Assembly: GCA_039889245.1 (NCBI GenBank)
Contig: JAZGVH010000002.1
Coordinates: 2,046,001-2,110,000, forward strand
Direction of reading: 5' to 3'
DNA: 64,000 nt
Source of the DNA: Dermatophilaceae bacterium Soc4.6
GTDB taxonomy: Bacteria > Actinomycetota > Actinomycetes > Actinomycetales > Dermatophilaceae
Positions 46,375 through 55,054 of the stretch are shown here, one piece after another. A program made the position numbers and the translations under genes. Numbering within the stretch: position 1 is the stretch's first letter; each line of letters starts with the position of its first letter. The notes under the pieces were generated by a model, which saw only the letters and a program-made list of their open reading frames with translations, had not been told where the DNA came from and did no database searches.

Positions 46375-47712
46375 ATGGACTACGCAGTCCTCGACCCCGC
46401 CACCGGAGACGTGGTCCGCAGCTATCCCACCGCGACCGACACCGAGGTGTCGGCCGCGATCGACGCGGTCGCTGCCGCGCACCGCGCCTGGGCGGCGCGC
46501 TCGGTCGCCGATCGGGCCGCCGTCGTGCGCACGATCGGGACGCTGCACGCCGAGCGGGCCCAGGAGCTCGCGGCGATCATCCAGCGCGAGATGGGCAAGC
46601 CCCTCGACGAGGCCGTGGGCGAGATCGAGTACTCCGCCTCGATCTACGAGTACTACGCCGACCGCGCCGAGACCTTCCTCGCCGACCAGCCCATCGAGCT
46701 GCTGGCCGGTGAGGGCACGGCCGTGATGCGCCGCAGCTCGGTCGGGGCCCTGCTCGGCATCATGCCGTGGAACTACCCCTACTACCAGGTCGCCCGCTTC
46801 GCCGGCCCGAACCTCGTCACCGGCAACACCATCCTGCTCAAGCACGCACCGCAGTGCCCCGAGTCGTCCGCCGCCATCGAGGCGATCTTCCGCGAGGCGG
46901 GCTGCCCCGACGACGTCTTCGTCAACCTCTACGCCACCAACGAGCAGGCCGCGACGATCATCGCCGACCCGCGCGTGCAGGGGGTGTCACTGACCGGCTC
47001 CGAGCGGGCGGGCGCGGCGGTGGCCGAGGTCGCGGGACGCAACCTCAAGAAGGTCGTGCTCGAGCTCGGCGGCTCCGACCCCTTCATCGTGCTCAGCTCC
47101 GACGACCTCGACGCGACCGTCGACGCCGCGGTGGCCGCCCGCCTCGAGAACACCGGCCAGGCCTGCAACGCCGCCAAGCGCTTCATCGTCGCCGACGCCC
47201 TCTACGACAGCTTCACCGCCAAGCTCACCGAGAAGATGGCGGCCGGCTGGTCCGGGGCCCCGCTGTCCTCTCCGCAGGCGGCCAGGAACCTCGCCGAGCA
47301 GGTCGACCGGGCCGTCGCCCAGGGGGCCCGGCTCGCCACCTCGGGCGAGCGCGACGGGTGCTTCTTCCCACCGGCCGTGCTGACGGGCGTCACGACGCAG
47401 AACGACATCTACCGCGAGGAGCTCTTCGGCCCCGTGGCGACGGTCTACCGGGTCACCGACGAGGAGGCGGCGATCGAGCTGGCCAACGACACTCCCTACG
47501 GCCTCGGGTCGTATGTCTTCACCACCGACCCCGCGCAGGCCGACCGGGTCGCCAACGCCCTGCAGACCGGCATGGTCTTCGTCAACGGCGTCGGTGCCGA
47601 CGGCCCCGAGCTGCCGTTCGGAGGCGTGAAGCGCTCAGGCTTCGGCCGTGAGCTGGGCAGCCTCGGCATCGAGGAGTTCGTCAACAAGAAGCTCGTGCGC
47701 GTCATCGGCTGA
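46375..47712 (+). CDS. Succinate-semialdehyde dehydrogenase-like aldehyde dehydrogenase
   Basis: A 445-residue ALDH. The NAD-binding and active-site parts are there: IMPWNYPYYQVARF, VSLTGSERAG, the catalytic Glu in LELGGSDPF, and Cys in ENTGQACNAAKRF; also EELFGPVATVYRV. Sequence is closest in character to GabD/SSADH, oxidising succinate semialdehyde to succinate. About 10-12 residues are missing after KMAAGWSG, where the family has a GDPxDxxTxxGPL-type loop, so the enzyme may be altered. AAGGAG precedes the ATG. Confidence 0.85.
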   Translation: MDYAVLDPATGDVVRSYPTATDTEVSAAIDAVAAAHRAWAARSVADRAAVVRTIGTLHAERAQELAAIIQREMGKPLDEAVGEIEYSASIYEYYADRAETFLADQPIELLAGEGTAVMRRSSVGALLGIMPWNYPYYQVARFAGPNLVTGNTILLKHAPQCPESSAAIEAIFREAGCPDDVFVNLYATNEQAATIIADPRVQGVSLTGSERAGAAVAEVAGRNLKKVVLELGGSDPFIVLSSDDLDATVDAAVAARLENTGQACNAAKRFIVADALYDSFTAKLTEKMAAGWSGAPLSSPQAARNLAEQVDRAVAQGARLATSGERDGCFFPPAVLTGVTTQNDIYREELFGPVATVYRVTDEEAAIELANDTPYGLGSYVFTTDPAQADRVANALQTGMVFVNGVGADGPELPFGGVKRSGFGRELGSLGIEEFVNKKLVRVIG

Positions 47713-47774
47713 GCCGGCCGGGCGGGGGCCGGCACGCTTCGGCGGCCGGTCCCCCGGGTAGGCCACCTCCCGCA

Positions 47775-48268
47775 GGAGGGCCCGCAACCTGACGACCGAG
47801 CAGGCGTGCATCGACCTCGTCGAGGCCACCGGGCAGCGCGTCGGCCGCATCGACGTCGTGACCCTCGGCGCCGGTGAGCAGCGAGCCTCCGACTCCGTCC
47901 TCGACATCCCGAGCGACTACTTCGACTCGGTGATGAAGACCAACGTCTGCGCCCCCTTCTGGCTCGTCAAGGCGGCGCTGACCCCCATGCGGCCCGGGTC
48001 GAGCATCATCACCACGTCGTCGATCCGGGCCTGCCGGCCCTCCCCCGACCTGGTCCACTACGCCAGCACTAAGGCGGCCATCAACACCTTCAGCAAGGCC
48101 CTGGCCCTGCAGCTGGGTGCACAGGGGATCCGCGTCGGGGCCACGCCTCTCGGCCGTCCGGGTCAGCCGGCCGAGTGCGCCCCCGCCTCCGTGTTCCTCG
48201 CGTCGGCCGAGTCGTTGTACGTCAGCGGCGAGACGCTCGGCGTCACCGGCGGGAGGCCCACCCCCTGA
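47775..48268 (+). pseudogene. Decayed short-chain dehydrogenase gene
   Basis: The frame ending at 48268 matches the C-terminal two-thirds of a YhxC/YghA-type SDR. VGRIDVVTLGAGEQ corresponds to the NNAG region (Asn residues lost), IITTSSIRACRPSPDLVHYASTKAA holds Ser and YxxxK, and the end VSGETLGVTGGRPTP is nearly perfect. The first ~100 residues with the cofactor motif are absent, and about 25 residues after QGIRV (the NxVAPGPxWT segment) are deleted. No start codon fits. It is a remnant. Confidence 0.75.
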
Positions 48269-48320
48269 GCGCACGCACGTCGAGCGGCGCGAGCACCAGG
48301 GTGCAGGACGGCTATGACGG

Positions 48321-49781
48321 CTACGGCCTGGCCGGCCGGGCCACCCCCGTCGACGCCCCGGCGTCGACGAGGGGTGGCGCCCGGTGGGCGGCGGCGGCCA
48401 GTGGTGCCGTCGCCAGCTCGAAGGTCCCCGCCGCGTCGAAGACGACGTTGGCGGAGCCGGCCGCGTTGAACGCGAAGAACGCGTCTGTGCCGGGGCGCGG
48501 TGGCAGACCGAGCCCGATGATCGCGCCGTTGGCCACGATGCCCCCGGCGTTGGCGTTGACGCTGCTCACCGTGGGGCGGATCAGGTCGGAGGGCCAGGTG
48601 GTGAGGTACGACGCTCGGGTCGGGCTCACGAGGGTGAGGTTGCCGGCGATGCCCGCCGTCGTCGGCGTCACCACCGGGGCGCCCGAGAGGGCCCGGGTCT
48701 CGCCCGGCCCGAAGGCGGGCCCGCCCAGCTCGGCGCGACGGGTGTCGATGAGGCGGCTCGAGTTCATGAACGGCACGAAACGAGCGTCCTGGGCACCGTC
48801 CGGCGTGCTGCCCGGGGTCGTCATCAGCCCGACGACGTCGACGATGCCGTGCACGGTCCCGGCGGGCACCCGGGCCAGCACCATGATCTGCGGCAGGCCG
48901 TCAGGGTTGTCGTGGCCCACCTTGACGATGGCGAGGTTGGACTTGTTCTCCCCCCGACGGAAGTTGACGCTCGAGGTGGCCGGCGGGTTGTCCGGCCCGG
49001 AGTCGCCGTCCCAGGCCGTGAAGAACCCCGACCGGGTCGCGCTGACGGCCGAGATGTTGACGACGGCCGCGGTGATGCTGTTGTTGAACGCCTGGTCGGT
49101 GAAGTTGAAGACGAGCTTGTACCAGTAGTAGTCGCCGAAGGGGGTCGCCGGGCTCGTGGTCCTGGTGTCGAGCTTGCGGTAGGGCTCGACCCCGGTGAAG
49201 CCGCCGTACTGCATCCCGGCGCTCTGCGCCCCGGCGTCGGTCGCGGCGTAGTAGCCGACGACGTCGATGATCGCGTCGATCGAGCCGACGGCGTTGAAGA
49301 TGCTGACCCGTCCGTCGGCGTGCAGGGGCACCGTGACGAGGTTGGTCAGGCTGTCGAGGCTGCCGATGTTGATGGACGACGTCGGGGGCCTCATCACGTC
49401 GGCGGGGTAGACCGTGAGGAAGGTGCCCGCGGTCGGGTGGACGGTCGAGAGGTTGAGCACGACCGCACTGACCTCCGAGGCAGCAGGCAGCCGTCCCGTG
49501 CCACCGAGCATCGTCGTGACGACCCCCCCGGGGCCGATCTTGCCGACGCGCGAGAGCCCGGTGCCGTCACGGGTGTCCATCATGCGCAGGGGCGCCAGCG
49601 GCACGTAGGCACCGTTGGGAGCCGCCGTGGCGAGCCCCGGCAGGGCCGTGGTCGCCGACGCCTCGGTGGGGCTGAGGGGGGTGACCGTCACCGCGAGCGC
49701 GGCGAGGGCGACGGCGACCGTGAGCAGGCGCCTGACGGTCGTGCCGAGCGTTGCGGCAGGGTCGTGCGAGAGCGAAGGCAT
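48321..49781 (-). CDS. Secreted beta-repeat protein of actinobacterial type
   Basis: A 486-residue exported protein. The signal peptide runs to about residue 43 (hydrophobic VALAALAVTVTPLSP). The mature protein has three copies of a roughly 130-residue module: a RxxDTR motif (RMMDTRDGTG, RKLDTRTTSP, RLIDTRRAEL), a VSAVVLNLSTVHPTAGTFLTVYP-like strand (given in part), an SSxN motif and a tail such as GSIDAIIDVVGYY. Such modules decorate many actinobacterial surface or secreted enzymes, but here there is no catalytic domain. It is probably a surface or matrix protein. Confidence 0.8.
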   Translation of the reverse strand: MPSLSHDPAATLGTTVRRLLTVAVALAALAVTVTPLSPTEASATTALPGLATAAPNGAYVPLAPLRMMDTRDGTGLSRVGKIGPGGVVTTMLGGTGRLPAASEVSAVVLNLSTVHPTAGTFLTVYPADVMRPPTSSINIGSLDSLTNLVTVPLHADGRVSIFNAVGSIDAIIDVVGYYAATDAGAQSAGMQYGGFTGVEPYRKLDTRTTSPATPFGDYYWYKLVFNFTDQAFNNSITAAVVNISAVSATRSGFFTAWDGDSGPDNPPATSSVNFRRGENKSNLAIVKVGHDNPDGLPQIMVLARVPAGTVHGIVDVVGLMTTPGSTPDGAQDARFVPFMNSSRLIDTRRAELGGPAFGPGETRALSGAPVVTPTTAGIAGNLTLVSPTRASYLTTWPSDLIRPTVSSVNANAGGIVANGAIIGLGLPPRPGTDAFFAFNAAGSANVVFDAAGTFELATAPLAAAAHRAPPLVDAGASTGVARPARP

Positions 49782-49930
49782 GCGGATGAGGTCCCCCCGT
49801 GCGCAGTGACGGCCGCGGTGTCCTGGCCGGGCCCCGACTGGGCCGAGCCCGACTGTAGGACGCGCGGGCGCCTCAGCGCCGGGGAATGACGGAATATCCG
49901 AATCCGCGCTGCGACGGGACTCACGAGCAG

Positions 49931-50205
49931 TCAGCGGGCGGAGTCAGCGACCCTCGTGATCCGCAGGATCGCGTCGAAACAGGCCACGGCGTCGTCGGCG
50001 AAGGGCAGGTGGCCGCAGCCCGGCAGGGTGACGTGCCGCGCCCAGGCCATCTGCCACTGCGCCCGGGCCGACTGGGTGCGATGGGTCAGCAGCAGGTCAC
50101 GCGAGCCCCAGGCGATCGTCACCGGCACGGCGCGCAGGGCAGGGGTCGTGCGCGGCTCCCACCGACCGACGCCCGGGTCACCTGTGCCGCTGCGGTCGCC
50201 GTCCA
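49931..50205 (-). pseudogene. C-terminal remnant of an alpha/beta hydrolase
   Basis: The minus-strand frame ending at 49931 encodes VTIAWGSRDLLLTHRTQSA and HVTLPGCGHLPFADD, the Asp- and His-bearing end of an alpha/beta hydrolase. The nucleophile Ser part is absent. Homology stops near 50205, close to the palindromic repeats at 50233-50309, which may mark the breakpoint. Confidence 0.65.
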
Positions 50206-50232
50206 CGGTGCTCCTTCCGGCGGTCGCCCCCG

Positions 50233-50309
50233 CTCGAAGATCTTCGAGTTGTGGCGACCCATATCGGGCAAGGCCCTCCACAACTCGAAGATCTTCGAGT
50301 TGTGGCGAC
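50233..50309. repeat. Paired direct repeat containing a 28-bp perfect palindrome
   Basis: A 26-bp sequence starting CTCGAAGATCTTCGAG and ending TTGTGGCGAC occurs at 50233-50258 and again at 50284-50309. Around the second copy the dyad is complete: CCACAACTCGAAGA at 50278-50291 is mirrored to 50305. The first copy keeps only the inner 14 bp or so as dyad. It lies between a truncated hydrolase and the monooxygenase stop. Confidence 0.85.
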
Positions 50310-50334
50310 AGCGGCGCGGGCGAGCCGTCCGGTC

Positions 50335-51849
50335 CTACTCGGCGCCGACCTCGGCCGGCCCGCGCGCCGTCACGAGGAAGTCGGCCGGGTCGAGCCGCGC
50401 TGTGCGCCGGGCGTACTCCGAGGCCGACCCGGGCCAGTTGGTGACGATGCGACCGCTGGCGGCGCGGTACCAGCTCGAGCAGGTGGCCCAGACCGAGCGG
50501 TCGAGCCTCGCCAGCAGCTCGGTGTCGTAGGCCGCCTCGACCTCGGTGCGCACCTCGAGGGCGCCGCCGCCCTGGGCCGCGAGCAGCCGCGCCGCCTGGG
50601 CGATGTAGCCCGCCTGCGCCTCGTGGAAGTAGACGACCGAGGTGTTGCCCGTGTTGGTGTTGGGGCCGTAGACCAGGAAGAGGTTGGGGAAGCCCGGCAC
50701 CGACAGGCCGAGGTAGGCGTGCGCGCCACCGGCCCAGGCGTCGGCGAGCCTCGTGCCTGCGCGACCGACGACCTCGAGGGGCGCGACGAGGTCGGTGGCC
50801 GCGAACCCCGTGCCCAGGACCAGCACGTCGGCCCGGTGCAGGCGCCCGTCGGCGGTGCGCACCCCCTCCTCCTCGACGCGGTCGATGGCCTCGGTGACGA
50901 GGTCGACGTCCGGGCGAGCCAGAGCGGGGAACCACGTGCTGGTGAACAGCACCCGCTTGCAGCCCATGCGGTGGTCGGGCGTGGCGCGCCGCCTGAGCTC
51001 GGGGTCACGCAGCTGGATCCGGCGCTGGGCGGTGGAGGCGAGCCGGAGCGCTCCGCTCGCGACCGCGTTACCCGTCACCGCCAGCCCCATCAGCTGCGTC
51101 ACCCGCCAGGTCGTCTCACGGCCGATGTGCATCGATGCCGGCACTCGCTGCTTGAGGGCGCGTGACACCCGGCCGTAGCGACGGGCGGGCTTCGGCAGCG
51201 TCCACGGCGCCGAGCGCTGCAGCACCGTGACGTGCTCGGCCGGGCCGGCGATCACCGGCACGATCTGGATCGCGCTCGCCCCGGAGCCGATCACGGCGAC
51301 CCGACGACCAGCCACGTCGAGGTCGGGCGTCCACCGGGCCGAGTGGACGACCGGGCCGCCGAACGTCTCCAGACCCTTGATCTGTGGCACGGCGGGCTTG
51401 CTCAGCTGGCCGACGGCCGTGACGAGCAGGTCGCACTCGAGCACCCTCCCGTCGGCCGTCTCGACCGCCCAGGTCGTCGACGCCTCGTGCCAGACCGCCC
51501 GGACGACCTCGGTCCCCAGTGCGAGGTGCCGGCGCAGGTCGAAGCGGTCGACGACCGCCTCGAGGTAGGCCTGGATCTCGTCGGCCGGGGGGAATCGGCT
51601 GGACCAGTGCGGGTTCGGAGCGAACGAGAACGAGTAGAGCGGCGCGGGGATGTCGCAGGCGCAGCCCGGATAGCGGTTGGCCAGCCACACCCCGCCGACG
51701 GCCTGCGCCGAGTCGACCACCACGAGGTCCTCGACCCCGGCCTGCTTGAGGCGCACGGCTGCCGCGACCCCGCCGAAGCCGGCTCCGACCACGATCGCCC
51801 GAGGCGCCCGACCCGCGGGATCGTCGGGCCGTGGGAGTGCGAGGGACAC
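50335..51849 (-). CDS. Flavin-dependent monooxygenase, Baeyer-Villiger type
   Basis: A 504-residue FAD/NADPH enzyme. The first Rossmann motif is IVVGAGFGGVAAAV (FAD) and the second VAVIGSGASAIQIV (NADPH). Between them stands FGGPVVHSARW, which fits the BVMO fingerprint FxGxxxHxxxW, and later VLGTGFAATD. Substrates are ketones or other small organics; none can be named. GTG start at 51849 after AGGAGG. It lies 88 nt after the alcohol dehydrogenase gene, and alcohol to ketone to ester would be a sensible sequence. Confidence 0.88.
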   Translation of the reverse strand: MSLALPRPDDPAGRAPRAIVVGAGFGGVAAAVRLKQAGVEDLVVVDSAQAVGGVWLANRYPGCACDIPAPLYSFSFAPNPHWSSRFPPADEIQAYLEAVVDRFDLRRHLALGTEVVRAVWHEASTTWAVETADGRVLECDLLVTAVGQLSKPAVPQIKGLETFGGPVVHSARWTPDLDVAGRRVAVIGSGASAIQIVPVIAGPAEHVTVLQRSAPWTLPKPARRYGRVSRALKQRVPASMHIGRETTWRVTQLMGLAVTGNAVASGALRLASTAQRRIQLRDPELRRRATPDHRMGCKRVLFTSTWFPALARPDVDLVTEAIDRVEEEGVRTADGRLHRADVLVLGTGFAATDLVAPLEVVGRAGTRLADAWAGGAHAYLGLSVPGFPNLFLVYGPNTNTGNTSVVYFHEAQAGYIAQAARLLAAQGGGALEVRTEVEAAYDTELLARLDRSVWATCSSWYRAASGRIVTNWPGSASEYARRTARLDPADFLVTARGPAEVGAE

Positions 51850-51936
51850 TGTCGCCTCCTGGACTCAGATGGGGGTCAGCCGCGAAGCTACCAAACTGTT
51901 GACGCCCCGCCCATCGTCTCGGACGGAGAGCCGCCC

Positions 51937-52956
51937 TCACTCCTGCGGGCGGACGACGGACTTCAGGGCACCGGGGTCGGTGCGGGCGGCCGTCAACGCC
52001 GACTCGGCCTCGGCGAGCGGGAAGTGCCCGGTCACGAGCGGCGCGAGGTCGACCCGGCCCGAGGCGACGAGCGCGATGGCCGTCGGCCAGGTGTTGGCGT
52101 AGCGGAAGGTCCCCGTGACCGTGAGCTCGCGCTCCTGGATGCGTGACACGGGCAGCGTCGCCTCGTCGCCGCCCATGCCGACGAGGACGGCCCGGCCGGC
52201 GCGGGCCAGCGAGCGGAGCCCGAGGCCGACGGCTGTGGGGTGCCCGGAGCACTCGAGCAGCACCGTCGGCTCGGGCCCTCCCCCGAGCGGGACCCCGTCG
52301 TCCGACCGCGTGTCGACGACCCGTGTGGCTCCGAGGGCCGAGGCCACCGCCAACCGTGCGGGCTGGACATCGGTCACGACCGTCTCGGTGGCGCCGAAGG
52401 CGCGGGCCACCTGCAGGGCCAGGAGCCCGACCGGCCCGGCTCCGGTCACGAGGACCCGGTCCCCCGCCGTCACGCCGGCCTTGCGGCAGGCCCACACCGC
52501 GACGGAGACGGGCTCGAGCAGCGCGGCACGGTCGAGGTCCATGTCGTCTGGCACGGGGTGCGTGAAGGACTCGTGGGCGATCACCAGCTCGGCGAACGCG
52601 CCGTCATACGGGGGGGTGGCGTAGAACCGCATGGCCGGGCAGAGGTTGTAGCGACCGGCCAGGCACTCCGAGCAGACGAGGTCGGGGACGCCGGGCTCGA
52701 TCGAGACCCGGTCGCCCACCGTGACCCGCGTGACCCCGGCACCGACTGCCGCCACGACACCCGCCGCCTCGTGACCGAGCACCATCGGCCGGTCGACGAC
52801 GTAGCTGCCGATGCGACCGTGCTCGTAGTAGTGGATGTCCGACCCGCAGACCCCCACCGACTCGACCCTGACCACCACCTGCCGCGCTCCAGCGACCGGG
52901 TCCGGTCGCTCCTCCATCCGTAGGTCGTTCACCCCGTGCAGCACACTGGCCCGCAT
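51937..52956 (-). CDS. Zinc-dependent alcohol dehydrogenase, sorbitol/xylitol type
   Basis: A 339-residue medium-chain dehydrogenase. The catalytic zinc site is GVCGSDIHYYEHG with GHEAAGVV; the structural site has the Cys in LVCSECLAGRYNLC; the cofactor motif is VTGAGPVGLLALQV. YxxHGRIG after the first Cys is typical of polyol (sorbitol, xylitol) dehydrogenases, although the substrate is not certain. AGGAGA precedes the ATG at 52956. A hypothetical gene lies upstream and the AraC regulator diverges from it. Confidence 0.9.
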   Translation of the reverse strand: MRASVLHGVNDLRMEERPDPVAGARQVVVRVESVGVCGSDIHYYEHGRIGSYVVDRPMVLGHEAAGVVAAVGAGVTRVTVGDRVSIEPGVPDLVCSECLAGRYNLCPAMRFYATPPYDGAFAELVIAHESFTHPVPDDMDLDRAALLEPVSVAVWACRKAGVTAGDRVLVTGAGPVGLLALQVARAFGATETVVTDVQPARLAVASALGATRVVDTRSDDGVPLGGGPEPTVLLECSGHPTAVGLGLRSLARAGRAVLVGMGGDEATLPVSRIQERELTVTGTFRYANTWPTAIALVASGRVDLAPLVTGHFPLAEAESALTAARTDPGALKSVVRPQE

Positions 52957-53018
52957 CGTCGTCTCCTGTCGGTCCGGGCGCAGGGCGGGTGCCCTGCGGC
53001 GAATGGGTGTGGGTCTGG

Positions 53019-53348
53019 TCAGTCCGGCGTCACGACCGACCAGGACGTCCAGTGGGTGGAGGGGTGCCGGAGGCGGCCGTCGACTCCATCGGCACCCGAG
53101 AGCGCACGGAGGATCTCGCGACCCCACTCGCCGCCGCTGCAGGCCCGGGCCCGCAGGAGCTGCTCGACACTCCACTCCTCGTGCTGGTCGATGACCGCGC
53201 GGGCAGCGTCCCGGGCGTCGCTGGCCAGATGGGCGCGCAACCGCCTCTCCCGGGACGGAGCAGGGGCGGCCAGCTGCTCGAGGGCCCAGGCCAGCCCCTC
53301 CAGCATGAGCAGCGCGCTGACGGGGCTCTGTCCGTGAGGATCCGACAT
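53019..53348 (-). CDS. Hypothetical protein, 109 residues
   Basis: A small helical protein starting MSDPHGQSPVSALLML at ATG 53348 (AAGGGGG ahead). It contains APAPSRERRLRAHLASDARD and ends in STHWTSWSVVTPD. No signal peptide; no family recognised. It is followed by the alcohol dehydrogenase after 62 nt, so they may form an operon. An upstream in-frame start (53411) is possible. Confidence 0.5.
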   Translation of the reverse strand: MSDPHGQSPVSALLMLEGLAWALEQLAAPAPSRERRLRAHLASDARDAARAVIDQHEEWSVEQLLRARACSGGEWGREILRALSGADGVDGRLRHPSTHWTSWSVVTPD

Positions 53349-53536
53349 GCCTGCCCCCTTCTCGGCGCTGCTCGGTCGCGGGCAGTGACCCGGATCGGCC
53401 ACGACCACCATCGACTCAGGCTAGTCACGGCTCTGGGTGGCGGCTAGCGTGCGCCGTGCCGCAGTGTGGTACTCAGATTCCCGTCGACACCCGCTCCGAG
53501 CGTGGACGGGTCCCGCTGCGGGATGGAGGAGACCAC

Positions 53537-54451
53537 ATGACCAGCGCCCGTCACCTCTCCCGGCCGACGCTCGTCGCCGAGCAGCTGGTCGGCCGCCCGG
53601 CCGGGCGGGAGGTCGTGATCACCGACCCGGACAGCTCGGTGCGCTGGCACCAGCACGACTACCCCTACCCGCAGGCCCAGTGGAACTACCACCCGGAGCT
53701 CGAGGTCCACCTCATCCGGCACGGGACGGGCCGCTTCATCGTGGGGGATCGCATCGGGACCTTCGGCCCGGGGCACCTCGTGCTCGTCGGTCCCGACCTC
53801 CCGCACGAGTGGATCAGCGACCTCGAGCCCGGTCAGACCCAGCACAAGCGCGACACCGTGCTCCAGTTCGAGCAGGACTGGTTGCGCTCGTGCCAGGCGG
53901 TGCTCCCCGAGCTGGACGCCGTGCAACGCCTCGTCCACCAGGCCAGTCGCGGCATCGAGTTCTCGGGGGACGCGGCCGCTGAGGCCGCCGAGCACCTCGA
54001 GGCCATGGGGACCAGCACCGGCCCACGTCGACTGGCCCACTTCTTCCACCTGTTCGCCATCCTCGCCACCGCACCATCGGGCGACCGGAAGACGCTCGCC
54101 CACGAGTGGTTCACCCCCCGGGGCGACCGTGCCGCCGAGGTGATGGACCTGACACTGAGATACATCGTGGCCAACCTCGGCGGCGAGATCCGGATGAGCC
54201 CGCTGGCCCGGCAGGCGGGCCTGAGCGACTCGGCCTTCTCCAAGCTGGTGGTGCGGGCGGGCAACCTGACCTTCACCGAGCTGGTGCGACAGCTGCGCCT
54301 GTCCCAGGCCTGCCGGCTGCTCCAGCAGAGCGACGCCACCGTCGCCTCCATCAGCCACGAGGTCGGCTACACCAACCTGTCGAACTTCAACCGGCAGTTC
54401 CGTCGGGAGTACGGCGTGACCCCGAAGGAGTTCAGGGCCGTCAGACGGTGA
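53537..54451 (+). CDS. AraC-family transcriptional regulator
   Basis: A 304-residue regulator. The N-terminal cupin-like sensing domain has HQHDYPYPQAQWNYHPELE and GHLVLVGPDLPHEW. The C-terminal AraC domain has two helix-turn-helices: MSPLARQAGLSDSAFSKLV and ISHEVGYTNLSNFNRQFRR, then YGVTPKEFR. AraC proteins with this cupin often sense sugars or polyols, which suits the divergent polyol-type dehydrogenase. The ATG at 53537 has GGAGGAG ahead; in-frame sequence further upstream has no match. Confidence 0.9.
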   Translation: MTSARHLSRPTLVAEQLVGRPAGREVVITDPDSSVRWHQHDYPYPQAQWNYHPELEVHLIRHGTGRFIVGDRIGTFGPGHLVLVGPDLPHEWISDLEPGQTQHKRDTVLQFEQDWLRSCQAVLPELDAVQRLVHQASRGIEFSGDAAAEAAEHLEAMGTSTGPRRLAHFFHLFAILATAPSGDRKTLAHEWFTPRGDRAAEVMDLTLRYIVANLGGEIRMSPLARQAGLSDSAFSKLVVRAGNLTFTELVRQLRLSQACRLLQQSDATVASISHEVGYTNLSNFNRQFRREYGVTPKEFRAVRR

Positions 54452-54944
54452 CGCCCGGCCGGCGTCGCAGCGAGATGTCGGCGCACTCTGCGCACGTGTC
54501 GTCCGAGACGACCCCGGCGCGGATGAGCAGCCCGAAGACGTAGCACCCGGCGCAGAAGCCCAGACCCCCCTCGAGCGCCGCGAAGACCAGCAGGACCGAC
54601 AGCAGCACCACCGTCACCACGGGGGCCCCGAGGGCCAGGGCCAGGGAGGCGCCCACGGTGAAGGTGAGCCCCACCGCCTGGGCGAAGCGCTTGGGGGCAC
54701 CGGCCACCATGCGGGGCGCCCCGAGACGCGGCGCGACGACGGTCGCGGCGAGCCGGCCCAGCGGGCTCCAGCGCGGCCCGTTGGCCACCCGGAGCGCGAA
54801 GCCGACGGCCATCAGGGCGGTCAGCCACAGCCATCCGGTGGCCAGGGCGACGACCGCGAGCACGACGACCCCCGACGCGACGACCCGAGCCGCCTTCTCG
54901 TTGACCACGGAGGGAAAGGTGAATGCTGACTTCATGGAACCCAT
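54441..54944 (-). CDS. DUF4395 membrane protein with Cys pairs
   Basis: A 167-residue membrane protein with about four hydrophobic helices. The DUF4395 marks are the first segment (FPSVVNEKAARVVA), GPRWSPLGRLA and the CxxC-like FCAGCYVFGLL. A second Cys pair, CAEC, lies near the C-terminus. Relatives often occur beside thioredoxin-like or redox proteins, so a thiol role is likely but not shown. CATAAT lies 8 nt before the ATG, suggesting a leaderless start. Its 3' end overlaps the end of the convergent AraC gene by 11 nt. Confidence 0.75.
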   Translation of the reverse strand: MGSMKSAFTFPSVVNEKAARVVASGVVVLAVVALATGWLWLTALMAVGFALRVANGPRWSPLGRLAATVVAPRLGAPRMVAGAPKRFAQAVGLTFTVGASLALALGAPVVTVVLLSVLLVFAALEGGLGFCAGCYVFGLLIRAGVVSDDTCAECADISLRRRPGVTV

Positions 54945-54952
54945 AACAACGG

Positions 54953-54958
54953 ATTATG
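54953..54958 (-). promoter_or_regulatory. Candidate -10 of the DUF4395 gene
   Basis: CATAAT on the minus strand, 8 nt before the ATG at 54944. Confidence 0.35.
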
Positions 54959-54996
54959 GCCCAGTGTTCCCGACCCGAACCAGTCGGACGAGACCG

Positions 54997-55032
54997 TATG
55001 GAGCCCCGACGCCGCGGCGCCGGGGCTCCATA
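54997..55032 (-). terminator. Perfect 12-bp hairpin, terminator
   Basis: TATGGAGCCCCG at 54997-55008 pairs with CGGGGCTCCATA at 55021-55032; the 12-nt loop can extend the stem through CGCCGCGGCG. It lies just past the stop of the minus-strand secreted protein gene (55055) and before the DUF4395 promoter. Confidence 0.8.
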
Positions 55033-55054
55033 CTCCCCGGTGCGGGTCCGGACC

